Below, in pieces: positions 1 to 6,856 of a stretch of 64,000 nt of DNA (position 1 is its first letter; the number at the start of each line of letters is the position of its first letter). The stretch lies in contig CAZVXL010000008.1 in NCBI GenBank assembly GCA_964631595.1, positions 1 through 64,000 on the forward strand. Direction: 5' to 3'. The notes beneath the pieces were generated by a model. That model saw only the letters and a program-made list of their open reading frames with translations, made no database searches and was not told where the DNA came from. Both the position numbers and the translations under genes were made by a program. Source of the DNA: UMGS1312 sp964631595. GTDB taxonomy: Bacteria > Bacillota > Clostridia > Oscillospirales > CAG-272.

Positions 1-45
1 GAACACTATTCCAACAAAGAATAAGTGGTTCGGATTATACTCTAA

Positions 46-130
46 TGGTGGGGGAAGCTGGATTCGAACCAGCGAAGTCACTGACAACAGATTTACAGTC
101 TGCCCCCTTTGGCCGCTCGGGAATTCCCCC
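46..130 (-). tRNA. tRNA-Tyr (anticodon GTA)
   Basis: An 85-nt cloverleaf can be folded from the minus strand, with acceptor GGGGGAA pairing with TTCCCCC, an encoded 3' CCA (46-48), a T-loop GGTTCGAATCC, and an anticodon loop reading ACTGTAAAT, so the anticodon is GTA. The long variable arm is typical of bacterial tRNA-Tyr. It lies 23 bp downstream of tRNA-Thr(TGT) and is probably co-transcribed with it from the promoter at 275-303. Confidence 0.96.
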
Positions 131-153
131 AGAAAATATTCGATTCACGCAAG

Positions 154-229
154 TGGAGCTGGTGGACGGACTCGAACCCCCGACCTGCTGATTACAAATC
201 AGCTGCTCTACCAACTGAGCTACACCAGC
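154..229 (-). tRNA. tRNA-Thr (anticodon TGT)
   Basis: A 76-nt minus-strand cloverleaf: acceptor GCTGGTG/CACCAGC, D-arm TAGCTCAGTTGGTAGAGCA, anticodon stem GCTGA/TCAGC with loop TTTGTAA (anticodon TGT), T-arm GGGGGTTCGAGTCCGTCC, encoded CCA. It is the first gene of a two-tRNA unit with tRNA-Tyr. Confidence 0.96.
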
Positions 230-274
230 ATTTGGCAGTAAATCCGCGCGCTCTTTCCTTCCTGCGCGGATTAC

Positions 275-303
275 AGTATACCACATTTGCGCGGGAATGT
301 CAA
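275..303 (-). promoter_or_regulatory. Promoter of the tRNA-Thr/tRNA-Tyr unit
   Basis: On the minus strand TTGACA (298-303) is followed after 17 bp by TATACT (275-280). Between this promoter and the tRNA the leader holds a GC-rich hairpin with arms TCCGCGC and GCGCGGA (243-270). Confidence 0.85.
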
Positions 304-332
304 TACATTTTTTCAAATATTTTTGGGTAAAT

Positions 333-499
333 GTCAAACAAACCCAATATATACGAATGATCGGATATTTGCCCGTAGGAAGTAGTGCACCTGTTGACTT
401 CAACCTTTGAATTTGCTAAAACGCAATTCCACAGGTTGGGGTATTAGAGCAATACTGATATTGTTCGTGTTCCGATTTGGCTTGTTTGGCGACAATCGG
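333..499 (+). ncRNA. Structured RNA, left copy (class not recognised)
   Basis: A long hairpin-like RNA can be drawn: closing stem 333-348 with 475-490 (14 of 16 positions pair), a second stem 353-361 with 460-468, a small hairpin GTATT/AATAC (441-455), and an apical hairpin CAACCT (401-406)/AGGTTG (433-438) capped by GAATTTGC/GCAATTC. The layout matches the minus-strand RNA at 2767-2931: both have an apical ACCT..GAATT..AATTC..AGGT hairpin, with the two outer pairs changed on both sides (CA/TG here, GT/AC there), and both end with the identical 19-mer CTTGTTTGGCGACAATCGG. No convincing promoter precedes this copy. The overall shape resembles 6S RNA, but no family signature is recognised. Confidence 0.5.
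481..499. repeat. 19-bp inverted repeat, left arm
   Basis: CTTGTTTGGCGACAATCGG is the exact reverse complement of 2767-2785. Each arm reads inward toward the cassette and is followed 15-17 bp later by a hairpin (516-541 left, 2727-2751 right). No target-site duplication is visible outside the arms. Confidence 0.9.
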
Positions 500-510
500 A
501 GCTTCGCAAA

Positions 511-541
511 CAAAAAGCAGGTCATCGGAGGACGACCTGCT
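511..541 (-). terminator. Terminator of the three-gene cassette
   Basis: AGCAGGTC (516-523) pairs perfectly with GACCTGCT (534-541). On the minus strand the stem runs into TTTTT (515-511), so it is oriented to end the cassette transcript. On the plus strand it is the 3' hairpin that follows the left structured RNA, without a T-run. Confidence 0.8.
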
Positions 542-603
542 CGATGCCCGCCGAAACGTGATCCTTACAGGTCGCGGGACGGCGGCGGGTGTTATTCGGG
601 AGC

Positions 604-2292
604 TTATTTCAACGCGACCATAAAGCCGAGAGCATTTGTCAGCTCGGCATTGACCTTCGAATGATACGCTGTTACCGCGGAATTGTGCGCTATAACTGCG
701 GTATTTGTATCGATCGACTTCAGATATGTGCTCATATTGTCGGTGTTTATCTTTATTTCCGAGAGAGAACCGGCGGCTGATTCCATGCTGTTGCTCAAGC
801 TGCTCAGTATTCGGCTCATTTCATTCAGCTTGTTGTAGATCATATACTGATTTTTCTTGATCTGGTCGAGAGAAACGATTACCTCGTCAAGCTGTGAAAT
901 GATGCGGTCTGCTCTGATCTCCGCCTCATATATGTTGTACGCACCGTTTGTGCCCTCAAGCGTTTCGCATCTTCCCGCCATAAGGTACTCATAGAAAGAT
1001 GAAAGAGCAACGATATTTCTGTATTTATCGAAGATAATGTTACAGCTGTACAGTCGATTACGGCAATCATACAGCTTTTTCAGCGTTTTCTCGGTCGCAG
1101 AGATCTCCGAATCAACCAGATGCTTGATACCTGCCGCCGGAACGGGAAGATCGGCAGAGCGTGCTGCTTTTTCGTCGATCTCCTTTTGGAGTGAATCCAC
1201 CTCTTTGCGGGATTTCTTAACATCGCTTTCCAGCTTTGCGACATCTGCCTCTTTTTTCTTTTGCGCCTTTTCAAGGTTCTCTTTTTCTTGCCTTTTGCAT
1301 CGGTTGAATTCTTTGTTGTATCTCTCCAGCCTTTTTTCATATTCTGCCGTCAGCTGTTCGTTTTCCAAAGTAATTCTTTTTTTGTTGAAAAAATTGGGCG
1401 TTTTGAGAATTGGCTTGGCGGGCGCAAGAGGGAAGATTACTTCCTCGGGTTTTACGTCTCTTTTTTTGGCTTTTGTAAGGCTGCTTTTTGATTTTTCGAG
1501 CTGCTCTTTTTCGTCGCTGTATTTTGATTTCAAGTCGTACAGTGGGTAATTTCTTTGGGACGATAAATCCTTGGCATTTTGAGACCTTTCAAAATACAGC
1601 TGTTCCAGCCGTTTTGTCAAGCTGATAATGTCCGATTCCATGTTTATAAGATTTGAAATATAGCTTTTCAGATTCTCGAGCGAATCTTTTACGGAAGCGT
1701 TCGGAGCTTGATCCGGCTGTACGATATCACAGCTCTCGCAAAATGCATCGGTATTGGCTTTTGCGGCGTGTAATTCGCTTTTGTGTATTTCATCATGCAT
1801 CTTCGGGAATACATTTGACGGATTACAATGAAATTCCCCAATACCAAATTGCTCACTATCATTATCATATGGCAAGGGAAGATCTTGTTTAGGCACGAAC
1901 CACCAATGTATCTGGCTGTCACTGAAGCGAGCCATAAATGGCAATTCTTTTTTTAATTCGGCATTGCAAATAGGGCAACGGGATAACTCCAAAAGTTGTT
2001 TAAATTCTTCCCCCATTAATGTAGAATAGCGGACTCTATCTTCATTGATTTTTTCTTCTAATTTTTTACATGCTGCGCACTGTTCCTTAGACAGCGGATA
2101 CTCAGTAAATGAAATATGCGTATTACATTTCCAATAACCGTACAGTTCTGCACGACAAGAGGGACATATATAAAACAGAGACAGTTCATCGGTCGTGGAA
2201 CTAGGCCTTGCTTCCAGAGGGAAAAGATCACGATCCCGTTTCGCTTGAATTTTTGGATCTTCGGTACCGAGTTTGTTGAGTTGAATTCTCAT
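604..2292 (-). CDS. Zinc-ribbon and coiled-coil protein of unknown function
   Basis: A 562-residue protein I do not recognise. Its N-terminal 190 residues carry four CxxC knuckles (C43/C46, C72/C75, C106/C109, C185/C188) plus C56 and C156, suggesting two or three zinc ribbons. Residues about 205-400 are Lys/Glu-rich heptad-like sequence with a Pro-rich break near 290, so a long coiled coil is likely. The C-terminal 100 residues are Ser/Asn/Ile-rich and probably helical. No signal peptide or membrane segment is seen. ATG at 2292 has a GAGGAA ribosome site. It is the last gene of a cassette with two small genes (6-bp and 5-bp gaps) and looks AT-richer than flanking genes, suggesting transfer. 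A nucleic-acid-binding or scaffolding role is possible but not shown. Confidence 0.8.
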   Translation of the reverse strand: MRIQLNKLGTEDPKIQAKRDRDLFPLEARPSSTTDELSLFYICPSCRAELYGYWKCNTHISFTEYPLSKEQCAACKKLEEKINEDRVRYSTLMGEEFKQLLELSRCPICNAELKKELPFMARFSDSQIHWWFVPKQDLPLPYDNDSEQFGIGEFHCNPSNVFPKMHDEIHKSELHAAKANTDAFCESCDIVQPDQAPNASVKDSLENLKSYISNLINMESDIISLTKRLEQLYFERSQNAKDLSSQRNYPLYDLKSKYSDEKEQLEKSKSSLTKAKKRDVKPEEVIFPLAPAKPILKTPNFFNKKRITLENEQLTAEYEKRLERYNKEFNRCKRQEKENLEKAQKKKEADVAKLESDVKKSRKEVDSLQKEIDEKAARSADLPVPAAGIKHLVDSEISATEKTLKKLYDCRNRLYSCNIIFDKYRNIVALSSFYEYLMAGRCETLEGTNGAYNIYEAEIRADRIISQLDEVIVSLDQIKKNQYMIYNKLNEMSRILSSLSNSMESAAGSLSEIKINTDNMSTYLKSIDTNTAVIAHNSAVTAYHSKVNAELTNALGFMVALK

Positions 2293-2297
2293 TTTTA

Positions 2298-2516
2298 TTA
2301 TTCCTCACATTCACTTTTCATTTTTTTGATGTAATCGAGCAATAACGCATCACGCTTTTTCATACAGATTTTGCACATTCCAAGTGCTCTGCCTGCGTAT
2401 TTCAGCGCTTCATCTTCCGAATCGAATTTGACACAGGAGCAACTTTGAGCGTTTGTACAAAAATTGTTTATGTGCAAAGTGTGTGTATTTTTGTTGTACC
2501 AATATAATTCTTTCAT
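2298..2516 (-). CDS. Small Ada-type Cys-motif protein
   Basis: This 72-residue protein has His/Cys pairs (H15, C20, C26, C28 near the N-terminus and CKIC near residue 48) around a F-D-S-E-D-E-A-L-K-Y-A-G core. That spacing resembles the metal-binding domain of Ada-like proteins, in which a Cys-rich loop is followed by a FDSEEEA..AG...C..C segment. No methyltransferase or HTH is attached, so a stand-alone metal-binding or DNA-end-binding module is the most that can be said. It sits 6 bp after the HTH gene and 5 bp before the 562-residue protein, implying co-expression. Confidence 0.72.
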   Translation of the reverse strand: MKELYWYNKNTHTLHINNFCTNAQSCSCVKFDSEDEALKYAGRALGMCKICMKKRDALLLDYIKKMKSECEE

Positions 2517-2522
2517 TCCCTA

Positions 2523-2699
2523 TCACTTCTTTCTTTTGATCGGCTTTGGGCATATTGCGTCTTCGGGAATATGCCACGGACTGCCTTCTTTGTCTTGACT
2601 TGCGCCATCAATCAGCCCCTTTCGACACCATCCGCTGATTGTTGCTTGCGAATAGCCCCATCTTTCCGAAGCCTCATGCGTTCCGATTGTGTCTGCCAT
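2523..2699 (-). CDS. Excisionase/MerR-type small HTH protein
   Basis: A 58-residue protein fits the winged-helix fold of the excisionase/MerR group: EASERWGYSQATISGWCRKG is a helix-turn-helix, followed by a short wing ending WHIPEDAI as in xis-like proteins (W-R/H-I-P). The basic tail KPIKRKK may contact DNA. The start at 2699 is chosen over longer options because AGGAGGTG lies eight bases upstream. It is the first gene of the cassette, about 20 bp after a Rho-independent terminator (2721-2751) that separates it from the upstream promoter. It is therefore a candidate regulator of the cassette or a recombination directionality-like factor. No integrase is present nearby. Confidence 0.8.
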   Translation of the reverse strand: MADTIGTHEASERWGYSQATISGWCRKGLIDGASQDKEGSPWHIPEDAICPKPIKRKK

Positions 2700-2720
2700 T
2701 TTGTTTTCACCTCCTAAAAT

Positions 2721-2751
2721 AAAAAAGTGCGCCAACCGAAGGTCAGCGCAC
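2721..2751 (-). terminator. Terminator/attenuator hairpin ahead of the cassette
   Basis: On the minus strand GTGCGC (2751-2746) pairs with GCGCAC (2732-2727), with an inner ACC/GGT stem, followed by TTTTTT (2726-2721). It ends the right structured RNA at about 210 nt and precedes the AGGAGG site of the HTH gene, so cassette expression from the 2938-2966 promoter requires read-through. Confidence 0.82.
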
Positions 2752-2766
2752 CGAAAAACGCAAACC

Positions 2767-2785
2767 CCGATTGTCGCCAAACAAG
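2767..2785. repeat. 19-bp inverted repeat, right arm
   Basis: CCGATTGTCGCCAAACAAG is the exact reverse complement of 481-499. It also supplies the 3' side of the closing stem of the right structured RNA, pairing with 2917-2931. Confidence 0.9.
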
Positions 2786-2931
2786 TTGAAACAGAACAAG
2801 GCTGTTTAAATCCCCGTACCTACTTCACAGAATTTGCGTTTTTTACCGAAATTCAAGAAGGTACGGCGAGAAAAGGTATATTTCCCCTAAAGACAGAAAG
2901 ACACCTTGTTAAGATATTCAACTTGTTTGGC
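2767..2931 (-). ncRNA. Structured RNA, right copy (leader of the cassette)
   Basis: Transcription from the promoter at 2938-2966 should begin near 2931. The 5' end 2931-2917 pairs perfectly over 15 bp with 2776-2790, continuing after a small internal loop with AACAAGG (2910-2904)/CCTTGTT (2801-2795). The apical part is CCGTACCT (2866-2859)/AGGTACGG (2821-2814) enclosing GAATTT/AAATTC. The folded body is 156 nt, followed by GACAATCGG and a terminator. Architecture and the 3' 19-mer match the left copy at 333-499. Candidates are a 6S-like RNA, a regulatory leader of the cassette, or RNA-encoding ends of a mobile element. Confidence 0.62.
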
Positions 2932-2937
2932 ACATCA

Positions 2938-2966
2938 ATTATACCATACCCGACAAGAAGAATCAA
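2938..2966 (-). promoter_or_regulatory. Promoter of the right structured RNA/cassette
   Basis: Minus-strand TTGATT (2961-2966), 17 bp, TATAAT (2938-2943). Predicted start is the 5' end of the 15-bp closing stem at about 2931. Confidence 0.8.
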
Positions 2967-3047
2967 TACGAAAAGGTGTTTTTCGTCCTTCGTTTTGAAT
3001 GAAAGATCAATTATGGCTTAATCCCCCGCGACAGCGGCGGCGCAAAC

Positions 3048-3081
3048 AAAAAACGGATCATCCGATCGGATGATCCGTTTT
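3048..3081 (-). terminator. Terminator of tRNA-Thr(GGT)
   Basis: AACGGATCATCCGATCGGATGATCCGTT is a perfect palindrome; a run of A on its left gives a T-run on the minus strand, directly downstream of the tRNA. The sequence is split here only by its symmetry centre at CGATCG. Confidence 0.8.
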
Positions 3082-3083
3082 GC

Positions 3084-3159
3084 TGGAGCTGCTACCCGGA
3101 TTCGAACCGGGGACCTCATCCTTACCAAGGATGTGCTCTACCAACTGAGCCATAGCAGC
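3084..3159 (-). tRNA. tRNA-Thr (anticodon GGT)
   Basis: A 76-nt minus-strand cloverleaf: acceptor GCTGCTA/TAGCAGC, D-arm TGGCTCAGTTGGTAGAGCA, anticodon stem CATCC/GGATG with loop TTGGTAA (anticodon GGT), T-arm CCCCGGTTCGAATCCGGG and encoded CCA. Confidence 0.96.
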
Positions 3160-3172
3160 AACTGCGATAATT

Positions 3173-3201
3173 ATTATAGCAAATACAACGAAGAATGTCA
3201 A
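3173..3201 (-). promoter_or_regulatory. Promoter of tRNA-Thr(GGT)
   Basis: Minus-strand TTGACA (3196-3201), 17 bp, TATAAT (3173-3178), about 14 bp before the tRNA. Confidence 0.88.
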
Positions 3202-3259
3202 GTCGTTTTTCGAAAAAACTCAAATATCGACAAACTTTTTTTCGCGCGCCCGAAATCCC

Positions 3260-3288
3260 TTGACACGGAGGTCTTTTCGGCGTATCAT
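3260..3288 (+). promoter_or_regulatory. Promoter of the PTS-IIC-like gene
   Basis: TTGACA (3260-3265), 17 bp, TATCAT (3283-3288), divergent from the tRNA-Thr promoter. Confidence 0.82.
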
Positions 3289-3334
3289 TTATAATAATAT
3301 ACTACAGCTTGGCGAGACCCGAGAGGAGACTGTT

Positions 3335-4396
3335 ATGAAAAAGCTCAGGAATTTTCTTTCCAAAAAGAACATTGATCTGTCACCGAAGACCTACTTTATT
3401 ACCGCGATGGGCGCTATGGCGCAGGGACTTTTCGCGTCTCTGCTGATCGGCACCATCTTCAAGACGCTTGGTCAATGGCTGTCCGTGCAGTTCCTTTTGG
3501 ATCTTGCCGCATTTGCCATGAACGGATACATCTGCGGAGCGGCGATCGGCATCGCCGTGGCAAATGCTCTGAAGGCTACGCCGCTCGTGCTCTATTCCTG
3601 CGCCACCGTCGGTGCGGCGGGATATGCCATCGGCACGTCTATCACGGGTGTTGAGACTCCCGTTACCGCAGGGCCTGCGGGCGCATTTATCGCGGTGCTT
3701 ATCGCCTGCGAGCTCGGCAAGCTTGAATCCGGCGCGACGAAGGTGGACATACTTATCACTCCGGCGGTCACGCTTCTGTCGGGCTTTGCCGTGGCGAAGC
3801 TGATCTGCCCCGCCGTGGCATACGCGATGTATTATCTCGGTGAATTCATAAACAACGCAACGGAGCTGCGCCCCTTCCTCATGGGAATGATCGTGTCTGC
3901 CGTTGTGGGCATCATACTGACACTGCCGATATCCTCGGCGGCGATCTGCTCGATGATCGGCATTGCGGGCATTGCCGGCGGTGCCGCTACTGCCGGATGC
4001 TGTGCTCAGATGGTGGGCTTTGCCGTCATGAGCTACCGCGAGAACAAGCTCGGCGGACTTCTTGCCCAAGGACTCGGCACCTCCATGCTTCAAATGGGCA
4101 ACATCATAAGAAAGCCCGTGATCTGGATCCCTCCGACGCTTGCATCGGTTATCACCGGCCCCGTATCCACGCTTGTGTTCCGTCTTGAGTGCAACGGCGT
4201 ATCCGCCGGAATGGGCACCTGCGGTCTTGTTGGCCCTCTCGGAGTGATAACCGCCACCGCCGAAAAGGACGCCATGTTCTGGGTGGGGCTCGTGCTTGTG
4301 TGCATCGTTCTTCCCGCACTGCTCACGCTCCTTTTCAGTGAGCTGATGCGCAAGGCGGGGATCATCAAGCTCGGTGATCTGAAGCTTGATCTGTAA
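3335..4396 (+). CDS. PTS_EIIC_2-family membrane protein
   Basis: A 353-residue polytopic membrane protein with about eight hydrophobic segments, rich in Gly/Ala, including the N-terminal SPKTYFITAMGAMAQGLFAS stretch and a GMGTCGLVGP motif near residue 295 that I associate with the PTS_EIIC_2 family of putative sugar-specific IIC proteins. No EIIA, EIIB or HPr-like gene is next to it, so transport by phosphotransfer is not demonstrated and the substrate is unknown. ATG at 3335 is chosen because GAGAGGAG lies six bases upstream; an upstream in-frame start would begin inside the promoter. It is followed after 77 bp by mnmG without a visible terminator. Confidence 0.82.
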   Translation: MKKLRNFLSKKNIDLSPKTYFITAMGAMAQGLFASLLIGTIFKTLGQWLSVQFLLDLAAFAMNGYICGAAIGIAVANALKATPLVLYSCATVGAAGYAIGTSITGVETPVTAGPAGAFIAVLIACELGKLESGATKVDILITPAVTLLSGFAVAKLICPAVAYAMYYLGEFINNATELRPFLMGMIVSAVVGIILTLPISSAAICSMIGIAGIAGGAATAGCCAQMVGFAVMSYRENKLGGLLAQGLGTSMLQMGNIIRKPVIWIPPTLASVITGPVSTLVFRLECNGVSAGMGTCGLVGPLGVITATAEKDAMFWVGLVLVCIVLPALLTLLFSELMRKAGIIKLGDLKLDL

Positions 4397-4473
4397 GGCG
4401 CGACCGACGGACGGTCGGATATATTGAAGGCGGGCGTATGCGGCTTGCCGCATACCCTCGGGCGGGTGTGTAT

Positions 4474-6348
4474 ATGGATTTTGACGTAATAGTGATCGGC
4501 GGAGGGCACGCCGGAATCGAGGCGGCGCTTGCCTCTGCGAGAATGGGCGTGAGCACGGCGCTTCTCACGATGTCGCTTGACTCGATAGGCAGTATGCCGT
4601 GCAATCCCTCGGTGGGGGGCACCGCGAAGGGGCATCTGGTATTCGAGCTTGATGCTCTCGGCGGAGAGATGGGCTATGCGGCGGACTGCGCCACGATGCA
4701 GAGCCGCACGCTGAACACGGGAAAGGGCGCGGCGGTGCGCTCAAAGCGGGTACAGGCAGACCGCAAAAAATACGCCGCGAGCATGAAGCGGACACTTGAG
4801 GAGACGGAGGGTCTGCGGGTGATCCAGACGGAGGCGGAGAAGCTTCTGTGGGAGGAGAGCGCCGACGGAAGACGGCGCGTCACGGGAGTGCTTGCCTCCC
4901 CCGGAGGCGAGCTGACCGCAAGGGCGGTGATAATCGCCTCGGGCACGTTCCTCGGCGGGCTCACCCACATCGGCTCGGTGCGACGTGAGAGCGGCCCCGA
5001 CGGACTTCTCCCCGCGAGGGGACTTACCGCGTCGCTTGAGGCGGCGGGTATTCGCATGATGCGCTTTAAGACGGGCACGCCGCCGCGGATCCACCGCGAT
5101 TCGATAGATTTCGATCGCTTGGAGCTTCAGGAGGGGGAGGAATATATAACCCCGTTCAGCCGCCGCACCGATGCGGAGCGGCTCAATTCCATAGAGCAGG
5201 TGCCGTGCCATATAGTATACACCAACGCCGAGACTCATCGGATAATCAGAGACAACATCTCACACTCCCCGCTCTATTCGGGAGTGATACACGGGACGGG
5301 GCCGAGATACTGCCCGTCGATCGAGGATAAGGTGATACGCTTTGCCGACAAGGAGCGGCATCAGCTCTTTGTAGAGCCGATGGGCAGGGAGTGCGCGGAG
5401 ATATATCTTCAGGGCTTCTCATCGTCCATGCCGGATTTTGTGCAGGAGAAGATGCTCCATTCGCTTGCGGGCTTTGAGAGGGCGGAGATCATGCGGTACG
5501 CCTATGCGATAGAATACGACTGCACCGATCCGCTCCAGCTCAGGCACACGCTTGAATTTCGGGATATGTCGGGACTGTACGGAGCGGGACAGTTCAACGG
5601 CTCGTCCGGCTATGAGGAGGCGGCGGTGCAGGGACTTGTCGCAGGCATAAATGCGGCGCTTGCCGTCATGGGCAGACCCGCCATGGTGCTTCCGCGAAGC
5701 TCGTCGTACATCGGCACGCTCATTGACGATCTTGTGACGAAGGGAACGGCGGAGCCGTACAGAATGATGACCTCACGCTCCGAGTTCAGGCTCCTTCTCC
5801 GTCAGGACAATGCGGAGGAGAGACTCATCGGGCTCGGCAGAGAGGTGGGGCTCATATCCGAGGAGCGCATGAGAGCCTTCAAGGAGCGCATCGCCATGCG
5901 CGATTCCGAGCTTGCTCGGGTGAAGAAGGTCACGCTTCCCCCGTCGGAGGAGGTAAACGGGATACTGTCTGCTGCGGGAAGCACACCGATCTCCACGGGA
6001 ATGAAGCTTGCGGAGCTGCTCCGCAGACCGGAGCTGACGTACGATATGCTGTCACCCGTTGACAGGCTGAGACCGCAGCTTCCGAGAGAGATCGGAGAAT
6101 CGGTGCAGATCGAGCTGAAATACGAGGGATACGTGAAAAAGCAGGCTGACGAGTCGCAGAGAATGGAGAAGCTGGAGTCAAGGCTGTTGCCCGAGGATAT
6201 TGATTACAGAGCCATTGCGGGACTCAGGCTTGAGGCGGCGGAAAAGCTTGACAGGGTGCGCCCCGAAAATATAGGACAGGCTTCGCGCATATCGGGAGTA
6301 AATCCGGCGGATATCACCGTATTGCTGATATGGCTGAAGGGAAGATAA
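4474..6348 (+). CDS. mnmG: tRNA uridine-34 carboxymethylaminomethyl synthase subunit MnmG
   Basis: MnmG (GidA), 624 residues, the FAD-binding partner of MnmE in making the cmnm5 modification at wobble uridine 34 of tRNAs. The Rossmann FAD motif VIGGGHAGIEAALA is at residues 6-19, SIGSMPCNPSVGG and the conserved TGTPPR (about residue 200) follow, and the C-terminal helical domain (Y-x-G-Y-V near residue 550) that contacts MnmE and tRNA is present. Length is normal. The start at 4474 begins MDFDVIVIGGG, as in the family; the longer frame adds 12 unlikely residues. MnmE is not in this window. It converges with the aromatic operon across a hairpin at 6355-6393. Confidence 0.96.
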   Translation: MDFDVIVIGGGHAGIEAALASARMGVSTALLTMSLDSIGSMPCNPSVGGTAKGHLVFELDALGGEMGYAADCATMQSRTLNTGKGAAVRSKRVQADRKKYAASMKRTLEETEGLRVIQTEAEKLLWEESADGRRRVTGVLASPGGELTARAVIIASGTFLGGLTHIGSVRRESGPDGLLPARGLTASLEAAGIRMMRFKTGTPPRIHRDSIDFDRLELQEGEEYITPFSRRTDAERLNSIEQVPCHIVYTNAETHRIIRDNISHSPLYSGVIHGTGPRYCPSIEDKVIRFADKERHQLFVEPMGRECAEIYLQGFSSSMPDFVQEKMLHSLAGFERAEIMRYAYAIEYDCTDPLQLRHTLEFRDMSGLYGAGQFNGSSGYEEAAVQGLVAGINAALAVMGRPAMVLPRSSSYIGTLIDDLVTKGTAEPYRMMTSRSEFRLLLRQDNAEERLIGLGREVGLISEERMRAFKERIAMRDSELARVKKVTLPPSEEVNGILSAAGSTPISTGMKLAELLRRPELTYDMLSPVDRLRPQLPREIGESVQIELKYEGYVKKQADESQRMEKLESRLLPEDIDYRAIAGLRLEAAEKLDRVRPENIGQASRISGVNPADITVLLIWLKGR

Positions 6349-6393
6349 AAAATAAGAGTGCGGAGGATCTCCGAAGGGAGTCCTCCGCACTCT
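6345..6393 (-). terminator. Terminator of the aromatic operon
   Basis: AGAGTGCGGAGGA (6355-6367) pairs with TCCTCCGCACTCT (6381-6393); on the minus strand the stem is followed by a T-rich stretch opposite the A-run at 6347-6353, so it best ends the aro transcript. It may also slow mnmG read-through. Confidence 0.85.
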
Positions 6394-6409
6394 GCGTTGA
6401 AGGGGGATG

Positions 6410-6856
6410 TCACCCCTTTTCTTTTTCGAATAGCTCGGAGAGTGTCTCCGCCGCCTCTCTGTAGCCGTCGAAGCCCTTGCCGAAGACGGTCTTTACCGCC
6501 ACGGGCGACACGAAGGAGTGACGTCTGAATTCCTCACGTGAGCTTATATCGGACAGATGCACCTCAACGGTGGGTATTCCGACCGCCTTTATGGCATCGG
6601 GTATCGCCACGCTTGTGTGCGTGTACGCTGCGGGATTTATGATGATCCCGTCGAACACCCCGTAGGCGGACTGGATCTTGTCCACGATATCGCCCTCATG
6701 ATTTGACTGATAGTGCTCCGAGTCGATGCCGAGCTCAGAGAGCGCCGCCGTCGTAAATTTCACAAGCGCCGCATAATCGCGCTCTCCGTAGATCTCCGGC
6801 TCACGAAGCCCCAAAAGATTCAGATTCGGGCCGTTTATAACAAGTACGCGCTTCAT
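6410..6856 (-). CDS. aroQ: Type II 3-dehydroquinate dehydratase
   Basis: AroQ, 148 residues, converts 3-dehydroquinate to 3-dehydroshikimate in the cytoplasm. Family motifs are complete: INGPNLNLLGLREPEIYG at the N-terminus with the catalytic Tyr of the lid loop, YQSNHEGDIVDKIQ, NPAAYTHTSVAI, EVHLSDISSREEFRRHSF. ATG at 6856 overlaps the aroE/K stop codon by four bases (ATGA), indicating translational coupling; the longer frame upstream lies inside aroE/K. It is the last gene of the operon. Although placed at the end, it catalyses step three of the pathway. Confidence 0.96.
   Translation of the reverse strand: MKRVLVINGPNLNLLGLREPEIYGERDYAALVKFTTAALSELGIDSEHYQSNHEGDIVDKIQSAYGVFDGIIINPAAYTHTSVAIPDAIKAVGIPTVEVHLSDISSREEFRRHSFVSPVAVKTVFGKGFDGYREAAETLSELFEKEKG

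Noticed and set aside
333..490. Firm assignment of the structured RNAs to 6S RNA
   Set aside because: Shape and size fit loosely, but no 6S family signature could be recognised by eye and two copies around a gene cassette would be unusual; kept as unassigned.
481..2785. Ordinary insertion sequence with terminal repeats
   Set aside because: No transposase-like gene is inside and no target duplication flanks the repeats; the arms are also parts of larger foldable RNAs.
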